Positions 23,891-36,935 of a stretch of DNA of 64,000 nt are shown in pieces. Position 1 is the stretch's first letter, and each line of letters opens with the position of its first letter. Source of the stretch: Cheilinus undulatus (taxonomy: Eukaryota; Chordata; Actinopteri; Labriformes; Labridae); assembly GCF_018320785.1 (NCBI RefSeq), contig NC_054886.1:5021207-5085206 (forward strand). Reading direction: 5' to 3'. The position numbers were made by a program, and so were the translations under genes. The notes under the pieces were generated by a model that did not search any database, was not told where the DNA came from, and worked only from the letters and a program-made list of their open reading frames with translations.

Positions 23891-24440
23891 AAACTCTGTA
23901 ACTCTGTGACTGTTGAGTGGTCATCAGAGTAACTCTGTGACTGTTGAGTGGACGTCAGAGTGACTCTTTGACTGTTAAGTGGTCATCAAAGTGACTCTGT
24001 GACTGTTGGCTGGTAATCAGAATATCTCTGACTGTTGAAGGATCGTCAGAGTAACTCTGACTGTTGAGTGGTCATCAGAGTGACTCTGTGACTGTTTAGT
24101 GGTCATCAAAGTGACTGTGTGACTGTTGAGTGGACGTCAGAGTAACTCTGTGACTGTTGAGTGGACGTCAGAGTAACTCTGTGACTGTTGAGTGGACATA
24201 AGAGTGACTCTGTGACTGTTGAGTGGTTATCAGAGTAACTCTGTGACTGTTGAGTGACCATCAGAGTGACTCTGCGACTGTTGAGTGGACATAAGAGTGA
24301 CTCTGTGACTGTTGAGTGGACATAAGAGTTACTCTGTGACTGTTGAGTGGTTATCAGAGTAACTCTGTGACTGTTGAGTGATCATCAGAGTGACTCTGTG
24401 ACTGTTGAGTGGATAAAAGAGTAATTATGTGACTTTTTAT
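23891..24440. repeat. 31-bp minisatellite, block 3
   Basis: About 17 copies of the 31-bp unit with gagtggacataagagtgact and gtggacgtcagagtgact variants. This is the shortest of the four blocks. Confidence 0.93.
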
Positions 24441-25308
24441 TTGTTTTCCAGCTGGAGTGCATTATTTGCTCTATTTAGTTCTGTCCATTACACTGGCAAC
24501 CTAGAGGGCACTTGTGTGGCAGGTGGTGAAAATTTTCTCCACCTGTTGGGGACCTAAGAAGGAACTTTATGAATGCCCTTCAGATTTCATCCCTTTATAA
24601 GGCAATCCAGTTGACATGTTTGAGGGGCACTGATGGGGAGGGGAGAAATGATTTAAAAAGGTCCCCTGCTGTGTTCCTTTGAGGCACCAGCCCACAACAG
24701 TCGTGAAACATTTAAAGTAAATTACTAAGAAAACCTGGTTAAGTCAAATAAAAAAAATTCTACTATACAACTGTAATTAAACAACTAAATTATCAAACAT
24801 GTAGCCATTTATTTCAAGGTACACATGGAGAATATCAGTGAAAATGAACTGAAGAAGCTTATGGCACTTTATTTGCATTTTCTCTGCTACTGACCATGGA
24901 TCAAAGAGGGCACTCAGTCAAATATTGTTGAAACAGTGTACTCTTTACTGCACTGAACAGGAATGTTTTGCATTTTCATGTGGACCAAGATGTTTTAGAG
25001 AACACTGAGTGTGGACAGGATTATTTTTGAAAAACAGAAGGAAGGAAATCCCCAGTTTCAAAATGAAAAGAGAAGAAAAGCAGCCTGCTGAAATGTTAAT
25101 GAACAGCATTCAAAACACCTGTCTGAGGAGGACTGATTCAGCAGTGAGGAGTCCCGTGGCTGGTCTCTTTATATCAGGTAATGCTTCTTGTCTCAAAACT
25201 TGCTTAAATTTTCTGTTTTGGAAACAAAATCAAGGCTGTAATCCTGATCCAGATGCAAATGTGTAACTCTTTATCTTAGAGTCAATTTCCCAGCAACAGA
25301 AATGTGAT
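24441..25308 (+). repeat. Duplicated minisatellite flank, copy B (left part)
   Basis: Counterpart of 14636-15500 with the same 85-codon frame (25009-25266). It is interrupted at gaaatgtgat by the LINE that follows. The right part resumes at 29063. Confidence 0.7.
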
Positions 25309-28300
25309 TTATTTATTTATATATTTATTTATTTAATTTGGATCCCCATTAGCTGTACCCTGGAGCACAGCTAGTCTCCCTGGGGTCCAGGCTAAAAACA
25401 AACATTTACAGGCATATCATGTATACATTTAACTTTACAAGAAAGCAGCACAGTCTGTGCAAACCATCACATATAGGAAAGAGAATTAAAATCGAAGTTC
25501 ACAGGAATCCAGAAACTTGAAATGTCCATTGAAATTATACAATAATTTCTGTCAAAGATAAAACAAATGTCACCCACAAAACATTAACACCAAGGTTAGG
25601 TTAAGAGAACTACAATCACTCTGTCTATGGCTAGTGTCCTACAAATATGATGTGCCAAGGTGTTTTTTAATACGACTTTTAAAAATAATTTTTTTGTGTT
25701 AATTTAGTCAGTAATAGAGGTAAGGAATTCCATGCCTTCATTGCTCTGTACTCTACTGTACGTTTTAGGAAGTTAGTGTTTCCTTTTGGTAGTGAAAACT
25801 GTTGATTTGTCGCCTGTCTAGTGTATCTATACGATTCTAAATTCAGTTTTGGTTTCCTATACTGATAAACAGGTGTTTTAAATTGCAAAAGTTTCCATGT
25901 TGCCAGTAGTAATGAAGCAGTCATCTTGTCCTCCACCTTTAGCCAGCCCAGACTTCGGTGCATGCTGCTGATATTAGTGTCATATGGACATTGTAGAGCC
26001 AGGCGTGCTGCCTTGTTTTGTATCAGCTGCAGTCTACTTAAATCTTTTTTTGTTGCATTCGACCATATTAGTTGACAACAGTCCAGCTGTGAGAGAACAA
26101 GAGTGTTCAGTACAAGTTTAGTTAATTCAGGGGTGAGAAATTTTCTGCTTCTCCTTACTACAACCAAGGACCTTCCCATTTTACTGACAATAGATTCTAT
26201 ATGTTTGACCAGGATAATTTGTTGTCTAAGGTAACACCCAAGAGTTTAATTTCCTTTACTTGCTCTATAGGTGAATTATTGATGCAGAGTTTAAGCTCTG
26301 GCTCTTGCCTCAGAGAATGATTAGACCCGAAAACTATGCTTTTTGTCTTGGATGTACTCAGTATAAGCTTGTTTTCTTGAATCCATTTTCCTATGATATT
26401 TAATTCCTTGTTCAAGGTGGTGGTCAAATCAGTAGGTGTAGTTGTTGGTACTGTAATATCATCTGCATACATTATTGATTTAGCATCAGATAGAACAAAA
26501 GGTAAATCATTTGTGTAAATAGAATAGAGCAGAGGGCCTAGGCAGCTACCTTGGGGAAGGCCACATTCTAAGGAGACATTGTCTGAAAAACTTCTATTAA
26601 AACTCTTGGGGATCTATTTGTCAGAAAGCTTTCTCAGCCAAGTTACTGCTGTTGGTCTAAATCTGTAACCCTCTAACTTCCTTAGAAGAAGCTTGTGATT
26701 GATCGCATCAAAAGCAGCTGTAAAATCTAATAAGATTGCTCCACATATCTTTTTGTTGTCTAACTCTTTGTACCAGTCGTCTGTCATTTGTGTGAGAGCT
26801 GTGCATGTAGAGTGTCCTTTTCTATAGGCATGCTGAGAATCTGTGATCAAATTATTTTCTGAAAAGTATTCCCGTATTTGATCGGATCCTGCCTTCTCCA
26901 GGATCTTACTTAGTGCTGATAGCAAGCTTATGGGCCGACTGTTAGGACCGTTAAGTGTTTCTTTTCTGTTTTTTGGCAGTGGTATGATTTTTGCTTCCTT
27001 CCAGAGCTGTGGAAAGATTTTGTTTTTCAAACTAGCATTCAATATATGACAAATAGGGTGCAAAATGTAATTTTTTGACAACCTGATCAGTTAACCGTCT
27101 ATACTGTCCATACCTGGTTGTTTGTCTGTGCAAGTTAACTTTATGAGTTTATCAATAGTTTCCACTTTTATTTCACTGAATTCAAGATGCCATAACTTTT
27201 CCTTCATGATTTTACTTATGTTTAGAGTGGACAGGTTATTTTCTAGTCCATCAGACAGATTTTCCCATAATTTCGATACCTTGTTTCTAAAATAATCATT
27301 AAGATAGTTTGCACTTTCTTTGGGTTTTGTGATAAAGGTACCTCCACACTCAACAAATGAAGGTAATGGAGCGGTATTTCTCCCCATAATATTATTTAAT
27401 GTACTCCATAGCCTTTTTCCATCATTTTTTGCTTTGTTTAACTGTTGTACATAATATTGTTTCTTTTTCTTTTGATTTAGTTTTGCGACATAATTCCTCA
27501 GTTTACAATATTTTTGTTTGTCAATTATACAACTACTTTTTTGAGCTTTTTCTTTTACTTTGTTTCTCTGAGACATTAAATCTTTTAATTCTCCATCAAC
27601 CCACGGTGCTCCACGAGTCCTCACTGTCAGTTTCTTAATAGGAGCATGTTTATCCATAACTGGTTGAAACTTTTCAAGAAAAAAATTGAGGGCTCTGTCT
27701 GGTTCATTTTCATGGTAAATGTTAGACCAACATATGTTGCTAACATCCACTAGAAAAACATCCTGATAAAACTTTCTATAGGATCTCTTGTACACAGTCC
27801 TGGGCTTGGCCTTGGGTACTTCACTCTTTCTAGCTATTGCTACCACATTGTGATCACTAAAGCCGACAGGGACTGATACAGCCTTAGAATAGTAGTCAGA
27901 GTCACTCAGGTAAATATGATCTATACAAGATGATGTTTTAGTACCCTTTTTGTTTGTGCTTAACCGGGTTGGTTGTGTCACTATTTGTTTCAAACAGGAT
28001 GCATCAGTAATGGTTGCTAACTGATGTTTCAAATGACAATTATGTGCAAACCAGTCAATATTTAAATCTCCTGTAAACACCACCTCCATATTTAAATCAC
28101 ACACTCTATCCAGCATGTCACCTATAGCTTGTAAATAATTACGGTTGGAGCCTGGAGGTCTGTAGCAACAGCCTACTAATATTGATTTAATATGAGGTAA
28201 GTTTAATTGTAGCCATAATGCCTCAATGCCACTGTACATGATATCCTCCCTAACTTTCACTGGAATATGATTTTGAACATAAAAGGCTACACCCCCACCA

Positions 28301-29062
28301 AACCTGGTCCTGTCCCTTCTGAAGAGATTGTACCCCTCTATACACACAGCATCATCTTCAAAACTTTCATCCAAATGTGTTTCAGATATTGCAAATACAT
28401 TAATAATGTTTGAGAACAACAAATCCGAAATTTCATGCACTTTGTTTCTTAAACTACAGATATTCAAATGAGCAATCTTGAAACTTCTCTTTGGAAACAT
28501 AGAAGCAATTGACATGGCAATTAAAACTGATTTCTAAAAACAGGAGTTACCTTCATTCATTGTCTCATTTTGATGTAAAAACATTCATTAGATTGGTTTA
28601 AAAGTTCTTTTCTTCTTCCTTATTGACGCTTGTGAATGATTAGTTTGTCATACCTGAGAAAAGCAATGTCCCCTCTTTCTCTTGCAGTTTTCATCTTGGG
28701 AATCAGCTCCTTTCTCCTCTGCCAAACTGAATCAGGATAGTCCTCATTTCTGTAGATGTTTGACCCTTTTAGCTTCTTTGCATTATTCAGCACTCTGTCC
28801 TTATCTTTGCTCTTTAGGAATTTCACCGGTAGTGGTCGAGGTCTAACTGAAACATCATCTGTTGCCTTTGAAGTTTTTCCCATGCGCTGAACTCTTTCTA
28901 TCCCAGTGGTGTGGGGATCCAGGCCAAGCTTGTCCTTGAAGAGAGTCAGCACTTTCTCCTCAGAGTCTGAGCCACTTTCCTTCTCAGTCTCAGGGATACC
29001 ATCAATTAACACATTTTGACGTCTGGGTTGGCCATCAAGAAACTCTGCTTTCGCTTCTGCTT
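25309..29062 (-). mobile_element. APE-type LINE (L2/jockey-like), degraded
   Basis: A minus-strand non-LTR retrotransposon of about 3.75 kb. An ORF1 fragment with an L1-like RNA-binding domain (LIDGIPETE near its start) lies at 29012-28620. ORF2 begins at 28515 with an apurinic endonuclease (IAHLNICSLRNK, AISETHLDE, FTGDLNIDWF, SFSDHN-type GFSDHNVVAI) and continues into the reverse transcriptase (RPISLLSALSKILEK, ILLDFTAAFDAINH, GLPQGS-like, MYADDI at about 26470). The C-terminal part ends at 25679. The RT is split into four frames by stops or frameshifts, so it is dead. The 3' end, ggggatccaaatt plus an AAATA-rich tail, is at 25309-25345. It sits inside copy B of the duplicated flank; copies A and C are empty, and about 15 bp of target were lost. 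Confidence 0.9.
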
Positions 29063-29650
29063 TTGGACTATGTAGCAGCTTAGAGAAGGTCAGGTAAGGT
29101 AGAGTCCTTGTGTGTTATTTGTAAAGGTGGAGGAGAAGTTGTAAGCAGAAGTGGGCTATGGTGGTGAGACGGGAAGGGGAAGTGATGGTACACAAAGAGA
29201 AAGTTGACAGCCATTGTCATGTCTCTGTGGTTTTGGAATCCCCCTTGAATTCTGAAAGTTGTCATTTGGTTTGACTATGTTGGGTTTTGGAATCTCAAAT
29301 TCTCATATTTAAAGATGATCTGATCAGCATCCTCTCTAGGTCAACAGGTGTGAAAACTAATTTACTGTTTTGGGGGTCTTTTTTGTGAAATGTACTCTTA
29401 ATTAGACCAGGATTTGTAAAATAAACACTGGGCTGTATTGGAGTTGACCTGAGATAAGTGATCTGGCCTTTAAACTGGTGGTTCTTAGCTGCTTGGGCAT
29501 CAGGACTGACCACCACCTCCTCATGACAAATCATGACCCATATTCTTAAAAATGTTCAACCACTGAAATTTATGTCATGAAAAGTGTTTGTTTGGACCCA
29601 AAATGGAACAAATCATGACCAAAATAAGAGAGAGGATGAAACAAACACAT
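29063..29650. repeat. Duplicated flank, copy B (right part)
   Basis: Continues copy B after the LINE (tggactatgtagcagc...), matching 39125-39735 and, in part, 15520-15748. No gene. Confidence 0.7.
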
Positions 29651-29854
29651 GTGAATTTGCCTCATTATAGTAGGACATGCATGCACACACTTTTATTTTC
29701 CTGAGACAGCAAGGAAGTTTGGAAAGTTCTTGAAATTTTTACAGAATGGGAACATGTTTAAGCTGAAAGACAAACTTGTTCTTTATGTGTTGAAATATCA
29801 ACATTCATATAAAACATTCTTTAACTGCTCATGATGATAAAACGTGAGTTGATG

Positions 29855-29965
29855 GTACATTATTTTATTTATTTTACCAGGCTAGCCCCACTGAGATCAA
29901 AGATCTCTTTTTCAAGGGGGACCTGGCCAAGAATGTCAGCAATTCAAGAATATTAGTATGAAGTA
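29855..29965 (-). mobile_element. LINE 3'-tail fragment
   Basis: attttatttattttaccagg followed by ccccactgagatcaaagat and gggggacctggccaagaat. This is the reverse of a widespread fish LINE (RTE/L2-like) 3' end with an AAATAAAAT tail. Non-coding remnant. Confidence 0.55.
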
Positions 29966-31378
29966 TTAGTATAAAAGTAAATATGAGACACATGCCTTTA
30001 ATAATTATCTACATTTATTGGTACAAGATGAACAGCTGGGATGATTTTTACCCACACTTTTAAAGGCAACTGTTTTTGCAGAAAGATGTACGGCAGCCCT
30101 AGATGTCAAATGCATTAAACATTTAATTGAAGGCAAAAATAAATAAATCATTAATTACAATCAAATATCATGTGATTCTTGTAATGTTTTGTATTTCACA
30201 AAATGTTTTCTAATACCAGACTATTTTTCTGATGTTTTTGATTCATGAAATGTTTCACATGTTTTCTGTCTCATGAAATATTTGTTTGAAAACTGTTAGA
30301 CTCGAGGTGTTCATGACCAAAAATGGCAGCATAAATGAATAACAATAAAAGTAATGAACGTTTTCCCCTCTCTTTTTGCATTTATCTTTAAATCAAGACC
30401 AGACCTGATCATAAATATTAAATATTGATTAACTTCAAAGAATTTAACTCTTTCAGTGCCAGTTCAAGTGCAAAACCCTGATTTTTTGTAATGTAAAATA
30501 TACAAAATATTTTTATATACTACATGCATATTGAATATGTTAATAATAAGCAACAACTTTGATTTTTATGCTTAATTTCTAATTTCAAGATTTTAATAAT
30601 TTTCTTCACCTTGGGTGTAAGTTACCAACAATGGATGCCATACATAACTGGCAATAAAATATAGACTAAACAGCTTTATTAAAGAAAAAAAAATCCACTT
30701 TGTATGCATTTTTGAAAAATCAAGATCAGAGCTGATCATGGAAAACAAATATTGACTGATTCTTAGAAATTTAACCCTTTCAGTGCCAGTTTAAGTTGAA
30801 ATAACAGATTTTTGTAATGTTAAAAACACAAAGAAATATTTTTCATGCAAATTGGATTTCTTTAAATGTAATCATCACAGCCTTGATTATGTAAATAATA
30901 CTTTATTAGTATTATTTTCAATAAACTGTTATGCTTAAGGGTGTAAGTTGCTATAAATGGCTGCCATACATAAAAAACAATAAATATACTTCACATTATA
31001 ATAAATATTCACTCTTTACATTAATTCTTTTAATAACCCACTGATTTTTGTAATGTTGAAAACATAAACAGTAAAATTTTCAAATACATGCAGTTTGAAT
31101 ATCCTTGGAGAGGATGATCACAGCCTTGTTTATGTAAATAATGAACAACAACTTTGATTTTGAAGCATCTTTTTATGCAGATTTAATAAACTGTTACAGT
31201 AGTGCCCCTTTAGGAAACCAGGAACATTCATGCTGAATATGAGAAAAAGGCTTCAGAATGAAAGCATATATCATAAAATTCATGTTTTTCCTTACTGCTG
31301 ACCTGTTAAAACATCTGAGACTAAAATTTCAAATATTTATTTTAAATAAGGTAACCTCCTAAAATTAGGTTGTTAGCA
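29966..31378. other. AT-rich 3' flank of unit 3
   Basis: Homologous to 17996-18697 and including the stretch missing there. It contains internal duplication (gatcagacctgatca-like words near 30400 and 30725). No gene or RNA recognised. Confidence 0.5.
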
Positions 31379-31843
31379 TTAAAGGTCACATATTATGCAA
31401 AATACACTTTTTCAGGCTTTTCTGGCAAAAATATCAAAAATACCCCCTCTTTCTCCACTTTCAGAAAATATGTGCTGAAACGAGCTGTTCTCAAATTTTC
31501 CCCTCATGATGTCATGTTGGATGTTAGCCCCGCCCCCAGGTTCAGTTGGCCTTTCCTGCTCGGAAGAAAGTTCCGCCCTTCTCAGTGGAGAGGAGGATCA
31601 GGAGAGCCACATCCATTTCCTGAGAGGGGTGTGGTCAGGGGCGGAGTCAGATGGTTCATTAACATATAAAGCCACAGACACAGAAACGGCTCGTTCTGAG
31701 CAGGGCTGAAACAGAGGGGTTTTAAGACATGCAAAATTACAATACTAGAGTGTTTTTTCAGCAACAAACTTCACAGGCATGTTCTGGGGACCTCTGAGAC
31801 CAATATAAACCTGTTTTAAAGGGGTAAAATGTGTGACCTTTAA
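31379..31843. mobile_element. TTAA-flanked short DNA element, complete
   Basis: A 465-bp element with ends ttaaaggtcacatatta and tgtgtgacctttaa (TTAA at both ends, imperfect terminal repeats of about 14-17 bp). TTAA borders suggest mobilisation by a piggyBac- or Kolobok-type transposase. Also present at 18698, 47729 and 55667 and, interrupted, in intron 3 of several paralogs. Confidence 0.75.
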
Positions 31844-32461
31844 CACAGTCAAAATAATCAAATAGAAGTCAAAACATGACCAAAATCGCCGCCAAAAGCC
31901 TCAACACCCTCTACAGGTCAACACATTTTAGTATTTATTTATTTATTTTTTTACTTTTCATGATGAGTTTTTTTCATTTAGTTTTATTCAGTTGAACTTT
32001 TATTTTTGCAGTTGACCTTCAGGGCCACCGTAAAGGTATGCTTTACAGAGGAGAAAAACCAATTCAGCACCTTTTGCACTGAGCAAACCTGCAAACTGTT
32101 TATGCACAAAAGAAAGCTGAAGTCATTTTGGCATGATAAAATACATCAAGTAGAAAGTTACAATCACATTTTTTGAGTCTTGATTAAAAATAAACTCTAA
32201 TAGGGGTCACTGAACACTTTAAATGTCAAGTATGAACACATCTGAATGCCCACCATCAGATTTGAGCGATACTGCAGAGTAAAACTGTTGTGAAATCCTC
32301 ATATTTTTTTCAATGTATTATACTCAAATAAAGAAAGCTTGGAGTTGCATATTTTCATCATAAATGATGTAAATTACAGACAGCAAAAATACAAATCAGA
32401 GTCTAAATTTGATTTATCAAAAATCTTCTTGATGGTTGGACATGTTGGCTGATGGAGGCTC
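31844..32461. other. 3' flank of gene 3
   Basis: Homologous to 19066-19546. It should hold the 3' UTR. No other feature. Confidence 0.45.
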
Positions 32462-34673
32462 TTACTTCTTGTGGAGGAACAGACTGAAGAAGTCCACCTG
32501 CTCCTTGGTGTTCATCATTTTTGCATCCTTGCAGAAGGACGGGGGACTGAGCAGACTAGGGTCTGGAATCCCGATGACATTGTTGAAGAAGCTGAAACAG
32601 AAAAACAGAAAATGACTTCTATGTAAATTCAAATAAACATGTTTGCCTGAAAGAATCACATTTCCTGACCGCTGATACTAACTGACCTCTGCACCGTCCA
32701 TCCGACGACTTGTTCATCGATTTTGACCTTATAGATTAGGCTGACAGGAATGCATCCAACTGCAGTCACTGTTCTTATAATATCTGTTGGGACAAAGATT
32801 TGACTAAAAACAGACGATTGTGGAACAGAGAAATAGTTTAGATGGTTCCAAATATAAAAACTCTGACCTCCTCCATCAGGCAGATTTCCCGACCACATGT
32901 TGACCAAGAGTCCTTCACCAGGTCCAGATGAGCTGCCGAGGACGACCTGGCTCAGCAGAGAGGCGTCTTTTGGGACGCCCAGAGGGTTGAAGTCTCCCTT
33001 GAAAGAGAGTTTTTTGCAGGTACGGTTCTGGTCGTTGATGTCATACGCGACTTCCTGATAGATAAAACATTTGGTATTAGGACAAGTATAGCTGATGCAT
33101 CTGTTTCCTTTTCCATGTGCCTTTTTAAACCATAAGAGAAATTGAGTTATTTAGCCATTACTTACTGGTGTACACATTCAGCCCTTGGATATATTTTCAT
33201 CAGGGTTGTAAAGATTAATCCCATCAATTGGGATAAATTAAAGTCTATAATTGGTGCACACATTTTTTGGTATGGTGATTAATCGCATGCTTAATTGTCC
33301 TTTTCAGCTCACTTTAGCTTAGAGACATCCACATGTCCCTGCTCCTTAATGTCTCATTTCACTTTAAAGGTCACATATTATACAAAATCCACTTTTTCAG
33401 GATTTTCTAACAAAAATATGTGCCCCTGACCTGCCCACACCCCCCCCCCCCACACACACACCTTTCAGAAAATGTGTGCTGAAATGATCTGTTCTCAGAT
33501 TTTCCCCTCATGATGTCATGTGACCGAGGGTGCGTCTTTCAAACTATATAAACTCGAAAACTTTCAATAGAAACACACCCAAAATGCTGCTGGGATTGAA
33601 GTCACTCATGTCCACCATCTCCTGGTGCAAATTGGTAACAGCACAGACCTCCGCCATTAGCCCTATCTCCCAATAGTACAGAATCCTTTAAAAAATTCCT
33701 GGATCCAGACGGTGATCCAAATCACTCCCAAAATCTAATCCGTTCTTCCTTATGCCACTTCTGACATTTCCTAAAAATTTAATTAAAATCTGTCCACAAC
33801 TTTTTGAGTTATGTAGCTAACAATCAAGCTAACAAACCCGTCCTGATCACATAACCTCCTTGGTGGAGGTACTGAGAAGTCCAAAACTATTATAACCTTG
33901 CTCCTCTCCTGATCTCCTCACTGCTGGCAGTTGAGAGGAGGGTCAGGAGAGCCAAATCCATTTCCCAAGAGGGGCCGAGTCAGACAGGTAAGTAACATTA
34001 AAAGCTACAGACACAGAAACAGCTTGTTCTGAGCAGAGCTGAAACAGAGGGGTTTTAGACGTACAAAAATCCCAAACTTGAGTGTTTTTTCAGCAACAAA
34101 CTTCACAGGCATGCTTTGGGGACCTCTGAGACCAATATAAACTTGTTTTAGGTCCCCTTTAAAATGCAAGCTATTGAGTGTAAAATTCACTGGTAAATAA
34201 TTTAAACTCTGATTGCTCTGGTTAAACATTTACGTTCATATAAGTGGTTTAGTCACCTCTTTGAAGAGAAGAAGAGAATCAGTATTGATAGTCTCATTAT
34301 CCTGAGTTATATTCTCAAAGATCCTCATCCGCTGTCCCACTGCATCGTACACGAATCTCATTTTGACCCAGTTGTCATCATATGTAAAGTTCTGGGGGAA
34401 GAAGATCAGGGGGAGTTTAACTTTGCTTTAGTATTTGGTTCTGGTAATGTTCAGTTTAACACTTTGAAGCAGTGGAACTTACCACCATGGCCTCCCCGGT
34501 CATCTTAGGCGGCCAGTCTGTGATGTGGAGGAAGATTACATGTGACACAGATAAAATGCATTCTGATTAAAAAGTGTGTCAGCGAAGGAAAACTGTGTAA
34601 ACTTACCACACGGCTGAGGCTTCTGGGCCAGGCAGTTTACCAGCAAGCACGCTAATGCTACGAAGACTCTCAT
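32462..34673 (-). CDS. Ependymin-family secreted glycoprotein (gene 3)
   Basis: Exons: 34673-34607, 34517-34483, 34391-34257, 33054-32868, 32783-32687 and 32591-32462, giving 216 aa with canonical borders. The signal peptide is identical to gene 2. Family cysteines are at 22, 92, 152 and 194. Sequons are N-F-T, N-I-T and N-E-T in exon 3 and N-R-T before Cys92. Exon 3 is closest to gene 2 (shared DNWVKMR) but 8 of 45 codons differ by replacement and only one silently. Exon 4 has lysine in place of Thr (C-K-K) just after Cys92. The upstream region carries a Gypsy fossil about 115 bp before the ATG. Family function is as for gene 1. The ligand is unknown. Confidence 0.93.
33364..34165. mobile_element. 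Transposon debris in intron 3 of gene 3
   Basis: Left part of a TTAAAGGTCAC element (33364-33525), a dispersed repeat (about 33526-33870, ending ataacctccttggtggaggt), the right border of the AAGGTTATTATAG element (near 33890), then the right part of the TTAA element. This is a deletion derivative of the nest seen in genes 4 and 6. Confidence 0.6.
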
Positions 34674-34740
34674 GTTTTTGGTGCTGAAGCGACTCCTCTC
34701 AGGTACTCACCACTTTACCCCTGAGGAGGGGAGTCACTGT

Positions 34741-34748
34741 CTTATGTA
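34741..34748 (-). promoter_or_regulatory. TATA-like box of gene 3
   Basis: TACATAAG on the minus strand, about 70 bp before the ATG and about 40 bp from the Gypsy LTR. Confidence 0.5.
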
Positions 34749-34787
34749 CAAGCCTTGCTGCTACAAGAGGAAGTCCTGCTTCCTGTT

Positions 34788-36605
34788 TATGGTACTGTGG
34801 TGTGGTTCAGCTCAGCTTAAGGGGAGAGATGTGTGGGAGTAGTCCAGGGGAGAGGTGTCAGTGCTAACTGACACAGGTGTTTTCCTTCCTACTGAAGGAT
34901 TTGAGTTTGGACTTGGATTTACCAAAATGCAGTGAAGAGGTTTAGCACCAGGCAAATTCAATTAAGAAGGAAACTTCATTGAGTTATGTATTATGTGTGT
35001 GAGTGTATTAGAGAGGCATTTGCTTTAAATTGAAGTCACACGTGTGTGTTCATTGTGCTGAAGAGGACCCTGTAACACAGTTGTCTGTTACACTGGTGCC
35101 CAAACAGGCATTCAGCACAATGTCAGAGTCACAACCAGTCCAGCTGGTGGCTGCCCTATAGCCCAGATGTTGGGGGAACTGGCTGCTATACACCAAGAAC
35201 AGACTGCTGTTAACAGACAGCATTTGTAGGCGCTTCATGCCCAGTCAGAGATGGATGGGCTTCTGCCCTGAAGATCACCATCGCAGGTTTTGCAGGACTA
35301 AGCTGGGGCCAAATGACCGTCCTTTCACCTACGCTCAGCAGCTGAAGGATGCAGCATCCAGATGGCTACAGCCAGGAGAGTCTGCTAGTGAGAGTCGAAT
35401 GCTGGAGCAGGTGATGTTGGAGCAGTTCATAGAGGGGCTTCCAACCAGGACATCTGAGTGGATGAGATACCATCGGCCTGTAAACTTAGAGGCAGCCATC
35501 ACTCTCGCTGAGGATCACCTTGCCGTCCATCCTCGAGGCCAGGCAGCTGAGGGCCAGCTCCTGCCATCCACCCATCAAACACCAGCATCCTGAAGGGAGT
35601 GTCTCACTTGGCCTGGGTTCAATAAGTTAGTGGGGAAGTGTGTGGAGGTGCATTCACGACCAATAGGGAAATGTGGCATGTGTGCTGAGCTCAGTGGTGA
35701 CGCGAAGTTGTTTGATACTGCAGAAGGAGAGGGGTAACCTGTGGCGTCTTTGCAGGAGGCTCCAGACAGACTGCTGTCTACAGTCTTTTGTTGTATGGTT
35801 TTTGCTCTGTGTTAGTAAATAAACCGCTGTATAACTTTTGAGAAACTGTGCTGGGGAGTCTACTGCCCAGTTCTGTACATCAGTCACAAACTGTCCGAGT
35901 GGGAATCCCGATACAGTACAGCAGAGAAGGAATGCCTAGCCATCACATGGGCAGTTGGCTCCCTGCGTTATTACCTCCTTGGATGCCCATTCACCCTCTG
36001 TTCGGACCACGCTCGCCTCCAGGGGCTCCACCACATAAGGGATACCAACGCCGGGATCACTCGGTGGTATCTGGCTTTACAGCCTTTTAAGTTCAAGGTG
36101 GTCCATAGACCGGGGGCACAGATGGCTGTGGCCGACTTACTCTCCCGTTCCCTTTGGGAAGGGGGTGGTTGGTTTGGCTGGATGGCTCCCCAGCCTAAGT
36201 CGGGCGGTGGGGGTATGTGGTAGTGTGGTGTGGTTCAGCTCAGCTTCAGGGGAGAGATGTGTGGGAGTGGCTCAGAGGAGCAGTGCCAGTGCTGACTGAC
36301 ACAGGTGTTTTCAGTGAGTTCATTGTGCTTTCTTTGTTCTCTGCAGTAGCAGGCTGGGACTGAAGACTCACACACAGGCAGCAGAGCAGGGAGGCTGTGC
36401 TGCTCACTTCTGAAGGATTTGAGTTTGGGCTTGGATTTTCCAAAATGCACTGAAGAGGTTTAGCACCGGGCAAATTCAATTAAGAAGGAAACTTCGTTGA
36501 GTTATGTATTATGTGTGTGAGTGTATTAGAGCTTTGAGTGTATTAGAACCACACGTGTGTGTTCATTGTGCTGAAGAGGACCCTGTAACACAGTTATCGG
36601 TTACA
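34788..36605 (+). mobile_element. Ty3/Gypsy LTR retrotransposon fossil
   Basis: 5' LTR 34788-35092, 3' LTR about 36216-36605, with the 5-bp target duplication ctgtt at both outer ends. A primer-binding-site-like tggtgcccaaac follows the 5' LTR, and a purine tract precedes the 3' LTR. Between them remain a gag fragment with a SCAN-like region (about 35240-35590) and a fragment of the pol RNase H region (about 35850-36150). Most of the interior is deleted and the copy is clearly broken in several places. It shares its insertion site with the solo LTR of gene 2, so it entered before those units duplicated. Plus-strand orientation, antisense to gene 3. Confidence 0.88.
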
Positions 36606-36610
36606 CTGTT

Positions 36611-36935
36611 TTTTTCTTAAAGGCTAAGAAGTTGTCAGCTTTCCCTGAAGTGTATGGTCCTACACTAGTACGAGTGAAGTAGTTGTATGCAATGTATGTA
36701 ACAACCTTGGCTTGGCAGCAAAAATCTCACCCTGTGAGAATCCTGTAAGAAATTTCAGTGTGGTAAAAGCCTCACCTTAAATATACAATCTGTAAGATAA
36801 TAACATATCTAATTCATTTACTCTACTTAAATGCTGTAAGTATTCAGTCAATTCACTGTAACTCAGGTACGGTAAGAAGGCTCTCTGTGGTTAAACAGCT
36901 CGCCTCATATGCCCATTTGCACTATCAACTATCTT
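36611..36935. repeat. Unit flank between LTR and minisatellite (unit 3)
   Basis: Counterpart of 23589-23890 without the LINE-tail insertion. No gene. Confidence 0.7.
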
